Of a DNA stretch of 64,000 nt, positions 15,491-22,910 are shown piece after piece. Where the stretch lies: positions 1-64,000 of the forward strand of contig JAKAXD010000003.1 in assembly GCA_021816725.1 (NCBI GenBank), written 5' to 3'. The notes under the pieces are model-generated. The model was not told the origin of the DNA and did not search any database. It worked only from the letters and a program-made list of their open reading frames with translations. A program made the position numbers and the translations under genes. This stretch comes from Thermoplasmata archaeon. Its GTDB lineage: Archaea; Thermoplasmatota; Thermoplasmata; Thermoplasmatales; GCA-001856825. The first letter of the stretch is position 1. Every line of letters begins with the position of its first letter.

Positions 15491-16076
15491 CTAGATCATC
15501 AAATCTTTCCGTTTCCACTATTACCAGGGTGTTTCCCTTCTTCTTGCTTGCTATCTCAGCAGCCATGTGCTTTGCCCTCTCCTTCTCCACCTTCATGTAG
15601 CCTCCCTTGTTGAGGTAGGAATCCCATTCGCACGCGAATGATTCCGGGTCTGATAGATTCCATCTCCTTTTCAGTAGCCTCCTTCTCCTGAGGCTCAGCA
15701 GTAACAGGTCTGAAAGCTGAACGTTGTCAACGAATATATCCTCGTACACGCCTGAAGGAATGTCTATCCCCACTACGTCCACCACTTTCTTGTCTGCCTC
15801 CTTTATTGCTGTTATGTAGGCTTCTGGTGGTATCGAAGTCTCACCGAATTTCTTCATGAAGTATTCGTATATTATCTCCAGGTCATCCATTTCAACTTCT
15901 ACCGGGTTCTTTATGTATTCCCTGAGACCCTGGACCTCCTCGTCTGTTATTGAAAGCATGACTGCGTCAAAGGTGCCTGAATTGATAACCTCTTCAACGA
16001 GCTTACCTGAATCCTTCAACGCCTTGTTTATTCCCAGCAGCAGAATTTGGTCTTGTCCATTGAATTCAGCTTTCAA
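15402..16076 (-). CDS. Uncharacterised 224-residue protein with weak TraB/PrgY-like pattern
   Basis: Starts at ATG 16074-16076 in a 4-base overlap with the HTH gene upstream, so it is the second gene of a pair. Features: an N-terminal strand-helix (ILLLGINKALKDSGKLVEEV, then FDAVMLSI), an arginine-rich stretch LSLRRRRLLKRRWNL and KERAKHMAAEIASKKKGNTLVIV near the C terminus. In TraB/PrgY proteins an E-R-D..M...I segment followed by a valine-rich strand is typical, so a distant relationship is possible but unproven. The C-terminal 30 codons lie antisense to rlmE. Confidence 0.55.
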   Translation of the reverse strand: MKAEFNGQDQILLLGINKALKDSGKLVEEVINSGTFDAVMLSITDEEVQGLREYIKNPVEVEMDDLEIIYEYFMKKFGETSIPPEAYITAIKEADKKVVDVVGIDIPSGVYEDIFVDNVQLSDLLLLSLRRRRLLKRRWNLSDPESFACEWDSYLNKGGYMKVEKERAKHMAAEIASKKKGNTLVIVETERFDDLVNDLSNALQGYRLQKSEEVKKAALSRRPF

Positions 16077-17020
16077 CTGTTCCTTCTCTCCTTGATAATT
16101 CCCTTCAGCTCGTCCTTGTCGTGGATATGTTCAAGTTCTGAATACGAAATTATCGGAATCTTGTATCTTTCAGGTTTTTCAACCTCTTTCTTGACTATCA
16201 GTATTCCATCCTTGTTGCTCATCTGCATGAGCTCGCTCAGATACTCGATCTTCCGCTCTACCCTGGACATTTCTTCCTCTATTCCTCCGAGGTAAGATGA
16301 TTCTGAATCCTCCATCAGGAAATTAACTATTGACCTTCTTATAGGGTATATGTCGAACCCCTTTCTCGTGATTTCCTGGTTCACCATTCTTTCGAATTCC
16401 CTCATCTTCTTGAATCCTGCCTTGAACTCCTCCCTCCGCACGTCCCAGAGGAATGACACGTACTCCATTATCTCCTCTCCCAGGAATTCTTCCATCTTCA
16501 ACGCTATATCAATAGAAGCTGACATTCCTGACTGGTACATGAGAACGGTTCTTCTCGTTGTGCCTATCGCACTTGCAATCTCTCCCAATGAAAGAGATCT
16601 CTGTTCCCTGATTCTTTTCAGTTTATCTGCATCTATTTCCACGTAGAAACCGCCTGGTCCAGCTTTTACAGTAGGTTCTTCACCTTCCTTGAGGTAAGAA
16701 ACTAATGTCTGAGGCGATATGATCGGAAGGGAGTACCTACTGTAAACCACGCCGTCCTCTATCCTTTCGTCCCTGTTGCTCACGCCTACTATCAGGGGAT
16801 GTCCCCCAAGGAATCTGGAGATTGCAATGACAGACCTAGAAGCCTCCTCTGTCAGCAGTCCAACGTTGTTCATGACTTTTATGACTATTATGTGGTCTTC
16901 GTTCCTGAGTATAAGGTCGAATGTATAGGACAGACTCTCGTCTGCACAGATAGTAGTATAACCTTCCCTTGACGCGAATCTCATGATTGAACCTATTATT
17001 TCCTGTCTTCTGTCAATCAC
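16073..17020 (-). CDS. Archaeal HTH-type (Xre-like) transcriptional regulator
   Basis: 315 residues from GTG 17018-17020; GAGG lies 5-6 bases upstream and a TATA-like AAATATTTAAAT at 17046-17057, so the leader is very short. It matches the conserved archaeal three-part regulator family: N-terminal nuclease-like/unknown domain (residues 1-125), an Xre-type helix-turn-helix at about 130-185 (LKRIREQRSLSLGEIASAIG, then TTRRTVLMYQSG) and a C-terminal domain (KKEVEKPERYKIPIISYSEL). The role of the family is unresolved. It is the first gene of a pair with 15402-16076. Confidence 0.85.
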   Translation of the reverse strand: MIDRRQEIIGSIMRFASREGYTTICADESLSYTFDLILRNEDHIIVIKVMNNVGLLTEEASRSVIAISRFLGGHPLIVGVSNRDERIEDGVVYSRYSLPIISPQTLVSYLKEGEEPTVKAGPGGFYVEIDADKLKRIREQRSLSLGEIASAIGTTRRTVLMYQSGMSASIDIALKMEEFLGEEIMEYVSFLWDVRREEFKAGFKKMREFERMVNQEITRKGFDIYPIRRSIVNFLMEDSESSYLGGIEEEMSRVERKIEYLSELMQMSNKDGILIVKKEVEKPERYKIPIISYSELEHIHDKDELKGIIKERRNS

Positions 17021-17063
17021 TTGTCCTCAAGGAATAAGAAAAACCAAATATTTAAATACTTAC

Positions 17064-17576
17064 TCAACGAAGCTTATCGATATCTACAAGGCTTATCAAT
17101 TCGACTCCTTCGTATTCCAGAGCTTCTCTCGCCCCTTCCTTTCTGTCAACCACTACTACAACCCTGTCAGTCCTGAGGTGCATCTCATTGAGTTTGGTGA
17201 CTGCCTTCAATATTGTTCCACCTGTTGTTGTCACGTCCTCTACGAACGTTATTGTTTCCCCCATCTCTACTTTTCCCTCAAAGAGTTTTTCAAGTCCGTG
17301 TTCCTTCTTCTCCTTCCTGATGATGATAAGTTCCTTGCCTGTCTCGAGCGAGACCCCTACCCCGAGGGGGACTGCGCCCAACTCAACGCACGCTATCCTT
17401 TCTCCTGTTATGAAAGGTGCCGCTCTCTTCGATATTTCCTTAAGGAAGAGAGGGTTCAGCAATGCGCTCTTTACATCTACGTAATAATCAGATTCCTTCC
17501 CGGATGCAAGCTTAAACTTGCCAAACTTTATGTTACCGTTATCTAGCAGAAATTTCTCAATGCTCATTCCCGTCAT
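17064..17576 (-). CDS. pyrE: Orotate phosphoribosyltransferase
   Basis: 170 residues. It converts orotate and PRPP to OMP in pyrimidine synthesis. Signatures: IKFGKFKLASGKESDYYVDV (orotate-binding N terminus), CVELGAVPLGVGVSLETGK, IIIRKEKKEHG and the PRPP motif ITFVEDVTTTGGTI. The start could be ATG 17576 or, four codons in, ATG 17567; both fit. A PRPP synthetase lies at the far end of the window. Confidence 0.95.
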   Translation of the reverse strand: MTGMSIEKFLLDNGNIKFGKFKLASGKESDYYVDVKSALLNPLFLKEISKRAAPFITGERIACVELGAVPLGVGVSLETGKELIIIRKEKKEHGLEKLFEGKVEMGETITFVEDVTTTGGTILKAVTKLNEMHLRTDRVVVVVDRKEGAREALEYEGVELISLVDIDKLR

Positions 17577-17694
17577 CTACTACTCCTCATTTTAGAATAG
17601 CCATTTTGCATGAATACTTTACTATGTTTTGGGCTTGCGAAGAACACAAAAGATTATCGGAAAATATTATTATCAGCGACTCATAAGCCTTTTA

Positions 17695-17767
17695 GCCGCT
17701 GTAGCTTAGTTGGTAGAGCACCCGGCTGTTAACCGGGAGGTCATCGGTTCGAGCCCGATCAGCGGCG
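17695..17767 (+). tRNA. tRNA-Asn (anticodon GTT)
   Basis: Acceptor GCCGCTG/CAGCGGC with discriminator G, D arm TAGCTTAGTTGGTAGAGC, anticodon arm CCCGGCTGTTAACCGGG (anticodon GTT) and T arm TCGGTTCGAGCCCGA. 73 nt, no encoded CCA. A TATA-like AAAATATTATTATC lies about 25-35 bases upstream, suiting an archaeal tRNA promoter. Confidence 0.96.
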
Positions 17768-17813
17768 TCCTCTGACTAAAGTAAACATTTAGATCATAGC
17801 AGGTTCTTAATGT

Positions 17814-18629
17814 GTGGACCTGGACCTGTCTCCGTATTTTTCTGAAGCCCTCAGAGATTACAAGAGCCCTTCTCAGATTGCAAGGAATGTCACCGAAAAA
17901 TGGGCGAAGGATAACCTATATTGCCCGAAGTGCGGGTCTCAATTGAAACAGCACAGGAACAATACGGAAGTTTATGATTTCTTTTGCGATCATTCTAACC
18001 AGGAGTTCCTCTTATTCCCTACACCATTGGAAGAATTTCAGCTCAAAAGCACAAAGTCATTCCCTTGCAATGGTTTCCCGACGAAGATATTAGGGTCAGG
18101 CTACGATGCTGCTCTAAGGAGACTTGATGGTGGAATGTTCCCGTCTCTAATTCTCCTGCACTATGAGCGAAAGGCGGAAGAGGTCAGAGACGGAATGCTA
18201 ATCCATAGGCTTTCTATTCCTCCAAGTAGCATCAGACCTAGGAAGCCTTTATCAAACAGCGCCCGGAGGGAGGGCTGGCGAGGTTACGAGATAATCATGC
18301 ACGGAATACCGTATGTGGGAAGAATCCCATTTATAGAGGAAGGGAAAGTCACCGAAAAGGAGACTGTTTTGGCCAAGTGGAAATATGTCGAGAACATAAT
18401 GGAGGGAACTCCTAATGACAGAAGCTGGAGGTCTGAAATCATGCTCATAGTGGACAAGCTTCCCCCTTCTTTCACTCTTCAAGATGTCTATTCACAGGAA
18501 TCTAATCTGAGGAATCTGTACCCGCGTAACTTCCACATCCGCGATAAGATCAGGCAGCAGCTGCAGGTCTTGAGGGATAAGGGGCACATCAAATTTGTCG
18601 GAAATGGCAGGTATCAAAAATCTGCTTGA
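17814..18629 (+). CDS. DpnI-like restriction endonuclease with altered active site and zinc site
   Basis: 271 residues from GTG 17814. It follows the DpnI layout: YCPKCGSQLKQH (residues 36-45), DFFCDH (55-60), a PD-(D/E)XK core, RKPLSNSARREGW and a C-terminal winged helix (FTLQDVYSQESNLRNLY, IRQQLQVLRDKGHIKF). DpnI cleaves adenine-methylated GATC. From memory of DpnI, three differences stand out: the fourth zinc cysteine is Ser61, about ten residues (LLFPTPLEEF) are inserted before the catalytic strand, and the catalytic E-L-K reads Q76-L-K78. The enzyme may be inactive, or it may be a Q-x-K variant with changed specificity. It is followed 89 bases later by a DNA methyltransferase on the same strand and flanked by tRNA genes. 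Confidence 0.85.
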   Translation: MDLDLSPYFSEALRDYKSPSQIARNVTEKWAKDNLYCPKCGSQLKQHRNNTEVYDFFCDHSNQEFLLFPTPLEEFQLKSTKSFPCNGFPTKILGSGYDAALRRLDGGMFPSLILLHYERKAEEVRDGMLIHRLSIPPSSIRPRKPLSNSARREGWRGYEIIMHGIPYVGRIPFIEEGKVTEKETVLAKWKYVENIMEGTPNDRSWRSEIMLIVDKLPPSFTLQDVYSQESNLRNLYPRNFHIRDKIRQQLQVLRDKGHIKFVGNGRYQKSA

Positions 18630-18718
18630 AATGCTATTCCGAAAGTGGTTGGAACCAAGAATTTTACAAAGAAGGAATTGACAAAGCAAAAATAGCAAAA
18701 TAAACTATGAAAATTTAG

Positions 18719-19822
18719 ATGCAACGCAGGCCCTCCTTTCCGGAAAAAAGCAGTTTTAAATATGGTCATGGGAATTCAAAGGGCAATTCAACGCGCTCCA
18801 TGACAATCCGTTTGCTGCAGGAAACACTCAAATCAAGAAGCAAGAGCCAAATGAATAAATTGATCGGCCAACTAATAAAGCAGAAGATTTGGGATGCCGG
18901 CACAGGCACAAATTCCAATGGGATGAATGATTATTCCTCGCTCAAGGAAGACCTCACACAGATAGTGGATTCCAAAACACTGGCCAGGGGAAAGTACTAT
19001 GTCAGGAGGTTGATGAAGGCCCTCACCGACGAAAGAACAAACGGCATCAACGACATCAACCTCTACCGCTGGAAGGAGTATAACGATATACTGACAGACA
19101 GCCTTTGGACATTTGACAGGAGGGATACTTCCGGGTCGCATCTGGGGTGGTACTGGGGGAATTTTGTACCACAGATTCCGCATCAGGTGATAATTAGATT
19201 TACTAGGAAGGGAGATTGGGTTCTGGACCCATTTGCAGGAAGCGGAACGACGTTGATCGAGAGCATAAGACTGGGACGAAATTCCATAGGCGTGGAACTT
19301 AACGGGAAAACCGCGAAGAAAGCGAGGTCAATCATAAGGAAGGAGCGGAAACCTCGTGGTATAAGGGCTGTCTTGGATATTGGTGATAGTACAAAAGTGG
19401 ATTTCTCAGGTCTTCTCGAAAAGGAAGGAATTCCCAAAGTGCAGCTATTGATAATGCACCCTCCGTACTATGACATAATCAAGTTCAGTGATAATAAGGC
19501 CGATCTGTCTAATTCCACGTCTCTGCAGAATTTCCTAAGTGACCTAGGGAAAGTGGTGAGTCGTACCTATCACGTGTTGCAGGATGGCAGGTACCTAGTC
19601 CTTGTAGCAGGGGACAAATACCAGGACGGTGAATGGATTCCACTTGGCTTCTACATGATGGAAGAGGTCTTGAAGCATGGTTATACTTTAACCGGGATCA
19701 TTGTAAAGAATTTTGAAGATACAAGAGCCAAAAGAGACCAGAAGGAGCTATGGCGATACAGGGCTCTTGCGGGCGGATTCTACGTATTCAAGCATGAATA
19801 CATCTTTGTCTTTAAAAAATGA
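18719..19822 (+). CDS. DNA methyltransferase, beta-class (N4-cytosine or N6-adenine)
   Basis: 367 residues. Motif I DWVLDPFAGSGTTLIES (about residue 165) followed by SIGVELN, and motif IV MHPPYYDII (about 245) in the D/N/S/H-PP-Y family, with a C-terminal order typical of type II amino-methyltransferases. The first 110 residues are basic and helical with no recognised domain and may form the target recognition part. A TATA-like CAAAATAAAC lies about 20-30 bases before ATG 18719. With the DpnI-like gene upstream it looks like a modification-linked restriction locus; the target sequence cannot be read from the sequence. Confidence 0.85.
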   Translation: MQRRPSFPEKSSFKYGHGNSKGNSTRSMTIRLLQETLKSRSKSQMNKLIGQLIKQKIWDAGTGTNSNGMNDYSSLKEDLTQIVDSKTLARGKYYVRRLMKALTDERTNGINDINLYRWKEYNDILTDSLWTFDRRDTSGSHLGWYWGNFVPQIPHQVIIRFTRKGDWVLDPFAGSGTTLIESIRLGRNSIGVELNGKTAKKARSIIRKERKPRGIRAVLDIGDSTKVDFSGLLEKEGIPKVQLLIMHPPYYDIIKFSDNKADLSNSTSLQNFLSDLGKVVSRTYHVLQDGRYLVLVAGDKYQDGEWIPLGFYMMEEVLKHGYTLTGIIVKNFEDTRAKRDQKELWRYRALAGGFYVFKHEYIFVFKK

Positions 19823-19835
19823 GGGAGAAGGATAG

Positions 19836-19909
19836 TGGGGCCGATCGGGTTTGAACCGACGACCACCTGGTTATGAGCCAGGCGCTCTACCGGGCTAAGC
19901 TACGGCCCC
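19836..19909 (-). tRNA. tRNA with anticodon CAT (Ile2 or elongator Met)
   Basis: On the minus strand: acceptor GGGGCCG/CGGCCCC with discriminator A, D arm TAGCTTAGCCCGGTAGAGC, anticodon arm GCCTGGCTCATAACCAGGT (anticodon CAT) and T arm GTCGGTTCAAACCCGAT. 74 nt. The G1-C72 acceptor differs from archaeal elongator tRNA-Met, as I recall it (GCC...), and leans towards tRNA-Ile2, whose C34 is modified to agmatidine by TiaS. The identity cannot be settled from this gene alone. Confidence 0.93.
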
Positions 19910-19964
19910 CTTCTTTCTCCATGCTCCGGAGGATTAAAAATTTGCGATTTCTGGCTTGCCCCAG

Positions 19965-20624
19965 TTAGTTACCCTGCTTCTTGTAAGCTTCGAGAACATA
20001 GTCGACGAAGTTCTCGTCAGGGTAAGCTCCCACGAACTGTACGTCCCCGTTTATCACTATGTGCGGAACGGAAGATACCCCCCATTCGTCTGCCCACGCA
20101 GGAAATTCAGTAGCTTCTACCATCTCTCCTGTGATGTTCTTGTTGGCGAGCGCGAATTTGTGGGCTGTGCCGACTGCCTTTGGACAGTACGGGCAGGTAG
20201 GAGTGACAAAGACCCTGATCGTCACAGGCTTATCTATCTCCTCAAGCTTCTTCTGGACATCTGGCTCAATCTCTGGATCGTTCCTAGAAATTCTCCTTAT
20301 GTCCTCCACTAGAGAGGAAAACTCATATCCCATCGGGATACCTATGTACTTTATCCTTGCGTGTTCGCTCCCGCTGTTGCTTGTGACGACAGTGGTTGGT
20401 GCCTTATCTATTCCCCACTTCTTTGCCTTCTCAGAGTCAAGTCCGAGTACTTCCACATCGATCTTATCTGATGTCTCCTGCAACTCGTGGGCAATCTCTA
20501 CTGTTTGATCGCAATACTGGCAATCTTCCTCGGAGGTAAACACGTATAATTTTACCTCGTTCTTGAGGTTCTTCTTGAACTCGTCCCTCAGGTATGTCTT
20601 ATCCTTATCTTTAAGCAGTGCCAT
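19965..20624 (-). CDS. pdo: Protein disulfide oxidoreductase (two thioredoxin-fold units)
   Basis: 219 residues with the archaeal PDO arrangement: unit 1 has YVFTSEEDCQYCDQTVEIA (CxxC about residue 35) and the cis-Pro segment DKAPTTVV; unit 2 has RVFVTPTCPYCPKAVGTA (CPYC about residue 145) and SSVPHIVINGD. It makes and isomerises disulfides in the cytoplasm of thermophiles. AAGGTG lies about 6 bases before the ATG. A perfect inverted repeat overlapping the TATA-like region (20641-20667) suggests regulation by a repressor or redox-responsive factor. Confidence 0.93.
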   Translation of the reverse strand: MALLKDKDKTYLRDEFKKNLKNEVKLYVFTSEEDCQYCDQTVEIAHELQETSDKIDVEVLGLDSEKAKKWGIDKAPTTVVTSNSGSEHARIKYIGIPMGYEFSSLVEDIRRISRNDPEIEPDVQKKLEEIDKPVTIRVFVTPTCPYCPKAVGTAHKFALANKNITGEMVEATEFPAWADEWGVSSVPHIVINGDVQFVGAYPDENFVDYVLEAYKKQGN

Positions 20625-20640
20625 CTGTTTACACCTTTTC

Positions 20641-20667
20641 AGGTTATTATAGTAAAGTTAATAACCT
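20641..20667. promoter_or_regulatory. 9-bp perfect inverted repeat in the PDO promoter
   Basis: AGGTTATTA (20641-20649) and TAATAACCT (20659-20667) are exact reverse complements with a 9-base spacer that contains the TATA-like ACTATAATA on the minus strand. The symmetry, about 17 bases upstream of the PDO start codon, is that of an operator for a dimeric regulator. The divergent HAD gene starts at 20724 and has its own TATA-like box. Confidence 0.5.
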
Positions 20668-20723
20668 TTCCGTACAATCGCATGATACAAGTATGCATAT
20701 AAGATAGGAAATAATGGCGTATA

Positions 20724-21356
20724 ATGGGACTCCTGCTGATATTTGACATGGATGGCACGTTGATAGATTCAGAGCAATCCATAGTCAGATGCTTCCGTGA
20801 ATCTGCAGGGAGACTCGGTTACAACATCGAGAATGCTTCCAGGTACATAGGTGTTCTGAAACTGACCCAGATACTGAGCAAGAATGGGGTTCCAGACAGG
20901 GACCTGCCTGAGATAATGAAGTTGTACGTGCAGTGCTACCTAAACACATTTATGGAAGATACCTGGCCGATACAGAATTCCCAGATTGTCCTGGAGAAGC
21001 TCCAGGAATACCATCAGCTAGGCATTCTCACCCTGAAGAACCTCAATCTGACCCTAGAAATCGCAAAACAGTTCTTTCCACGGGTGAAATTCAGGTACGT
21101 AGTATGCGGAGACAGGCCGATAGAAAACAAGGTTGAGGGGCTGAAAATCATAATCAATGAATCCGGGATGGACCCTGGAAGCATCTACTACATAGGGGAC
21201 AGAGCAAGCGATGTAAAGAGCGCGGATGAAGCAGGTATAAAATCAGTTTGGGTCAGCTTTGGCCTTGGAAAGAAAAGCGATTTCGACTTCCGGAGCCATT
21301 ATAGAACGGCAAACAGCTACGACGAACTGCTTGAAATGTTCACTTCACGAACTTGA
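20724..21356 (+). CDS. HAD-superfamily phosphatase (Gph/phosphoglycolate phosphatase-like)
   Basis: 210 residues. Motif I IFDMDGTLIDS with the nucleophilic Asp, a helical cap (about 17-85), motif II as GILTLKN, a Lys in ENKVEGLK, and motif IV YYIGDRASDVKSADEAG. Substrate unknown; phosphoglycolate phosphatases and nucleotidases look like this. ATG 20724 has GCATATAAGA about 21-30 bases upstream, consistent with a leaderless start. Its stop overlaps the convergent small gene by 17 bases. Confidence 0.85.
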   Translation: MGLLLIFDMDGTLIDSEQSIVRCFRESAGRLGYNIENASRYIGVLKLTQILSKNGVPDRDLPEIMKLYVQCYLNTFMEDTWPIQNSQIVLEKLQEYHQLGILTLKNLNLTLEIAKQFFPRVKFRYVVCGDRPIENKVEGLKIIINESGMDPGSIYYIGDRASDVKSADEAGIKSVWVSFGLGKKSDFDFRSHYRTANSYDELLEMFTSRT

Positions 21357-21654
21357 AGCCGTGTCTTTCAGCAATCTCCCTTAAACCGTCTAATATGCCA
21401 CCCGTTCCCTCTTCCTTGAGACTGACCTCTACATTCTTCTCGGGTGCAGAAAGCAGAACATATCCCACAGTGACATCATCCTTTGTAACTGTCTCCTTCC
21501 TTGCGTACCTGGAAATGAGGTCTTCAACTGTCCATCTGTCTGATGGGTCCACGTTTATGAATTCCTCCAGCGCTGGCTTTATGTTTTCCTCAAGGACGCA
21601 TATCGTAGACCTGTCTGTTACGGAGAAGCTGATCATGAAAAGGTAGCATCTCAT
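21340..21654 (-). CDS. Small uncharacterised protein downstream of TusA-like gene
   Basis: 104 residues, beginning 2 bases after the TusA-like stop, so the two are in one transcript. Alternative start: ATG 21634-21636 (MISFSVTD). The sequence is mixed alpha/beta (STICVLEENIKPALEEFINV, DDVTVGYVLLSAPEKNVEVS) without Cys or a recognised motif. Linkage to a sulfur-carrier-like protein is the only functional hint. Confidence 0.55.
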   Translation of the reverse strand: MRCYLFMISFSVTDRSTICVLEENIKPALEEFINVDPSDRWTVEDLISRYARKETVTKDDVTVGYVLLSAPEKNVEVSLKEEGTGGILDGLREIAERHGFKFVK

Positions 21655-21656
21655 AT

Positions 21657-21914
21657 CTACAGCTTCCTAAGTTTATGCACTACGTTCAGGTCATACTTGC
21701 TGTCCACAATTTCGAACCTGCTGGATTCCAGTATAGCGTTGAATGTCTCGTCCTGAAGCACCCATTTATCCTTAGGTACTATCAGCATCAGCGTCTGACC
21801 AGGCTTAAGCTCCCTCGAAGCGAGCCTTATTGCTCCTTTAATGTAAATGTAAGGTTCCCCACAATTAAGGGTTCGAAGGTCCTCAACCCTGTCAGCCTGA
21901 CCGTATGCCTCCAT
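21657..21914 (-). CDS. TusA/SirA-like sulfur-carrier fold protein
   Basis: 85 residues. The TusA pattern is visible: DLRTLNCGEPYIYIKGAIRL, with the conserved cysteine followed by GEP rather than the usual P-x-P, then LKPGQTLMLIV and a C-terminal strand pair. TusA family members carry persulfide sulfur for tRNA thiolation or other pathways. The partner genes of bacterial TusA are not here; it is followed by a small unknown protein. Fold assignment is fair, function is open. Confidence 0.7.
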   Translation of the reverse strand: MEAYGQADRVEDLRTLNCGEPYIYIKGAIRLASRELKPGQTLMLIVPKDKWVLQDETFNAILESSRFEIVDSKYDLNVVHKLRKL

Positions 21915-21945
21915 GCTCTCTAATATCCAACCTTTGACTTATAAC

Positions 21946-22836
21946 TTACGTCTCAATCTTTTTCAATATCTCCCTTGCCATTGCACCGAACTTCTTCCTG
22001 GATTCTGGATCAATGTCCTTCAGCGGGAATGGGCTCTCTGTCTCCTTGTGATAGACCATATCTATGAAGCCGGCCATCGGCCCCTGCGGAAATTCGAGCG
22101 AGTTGGTAAGTTTCTTCAATTCTGACAGGACAGCCTGGAGCTTTCTTGCTTTATCAAAATTGGAGGAGGCAAACTCGTTGTACACCCTCACGGGAAGGTC
22201 GCAGAAATTTGAGGTTCCGTTTATGCCACCTGCCGCTCCCATAAGTAGGGACGGTAGAAGCAGATCGTCCTGCCCCTGTAATACCTTGATCTCCTTACCC
22301 ACAACATCAATCAATGTGGAAAAGTTTGAGAAGTTGCCGCTGCTGTCCTTTATGCCTGCTACCTGACTGAACTGTTTCTTCAGTTTCAAAACTGTCTGTG
22401 GCTCTATGTTGTTGTTTGTATTCTGAGGTATGTTGTATATCAAAACCGGGATGTCTATCTGTGATAGTATTTTCTCATAGTACCTGTAGATTGATTCCTG
22501 TGACATTCTCAGGTAATACGGAGTTACAACTGACACGCCGTCAACACCTAGTTCCTTTGCGTAAAGCCCCATAGTCACAGTTTCGTCCACTGAATTTCTT
22601 CCTATTCCGCCAAGAAAATACATGTTAGGCTTCTTCTTGTCTATGAAGTATTCCAGAACTTTCACGTGCTGCTCGACAGATATAATCGGGAACGCTCCTG
22701 ATGATCCCATGGGAAAAACCCCTTGAACCCCTATACTTCCAAGGAAGTCCATGAGAGCATCTATTCCATCATAGTCAATGCTGTCCCCCTTCCATGGAGT
22801 AACAGCAGGTGTTATTATCCCCTTTAATTCTGGCAT
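21946..22836 (-). CDS. DHDPS/KDG-aldolase family class I lyase
   Basis: 296 residues. The TIM-barrel family is shown by GSSGAFPIIS (GxxGE-like loop near residue 44), VLIYNIPQNT (catalytic Tyr) and VAGIKDSSGN with the Schiff-base lysine near residue 160. In Thermoplasmatales, which use a non-phosphorylative Entner-Doudoroff route, proteins of this kind act as 2-keto-3-deoxygluconate aldolases; the SSGAF loop instead of TTGE argues against true dihydrodipicolinate synthase. A TATA-like run lies about 25-35 bases before the ATG. Confidence 0.85.
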   Translation of the reverse strand: MPELKGIITPAVTPWKGDSIDYDGIDALMDFLGSIGVQGVFPMGSSGAFPIISVEQHVKVLEYFIDKKKPNMYFLGGIGRNSVDETVTMGLYAKELGVDGVSVVTPYYLRMSQESIYRYYEKILSQIDIPVLIYNIPQNTNNNIEPQTVLKLKKQFSQVAGIKDSSGNFSNFSTLIDVVGKEIKVLQGQDDLLLPSLLMGAAGGINGTSNFCDLPVRVYNEFASSNFDKARKLQAVLSELKKLTNSLEFPQGPMAGFIDMVYHKETESPFPLKDIDPESRKKFGAMAREILKKIET

Positions 22837-22910
22837 AGGCCATAATCGATTCTTTTACTTTTATCTTTACGTAGCCTTCAATAAAAATTTCCCTGCATGA
22901 AGACTAAGAG

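Noticed and set aside
21946-22836. Calling this gene dapA (dihydrodipicolinate synthase)
   Set aside because: The N-terminal loop reads GSSGAF rather than GTTGE, and Thermoplasmatales use this family for KDG cleavage; only the family is claimed.
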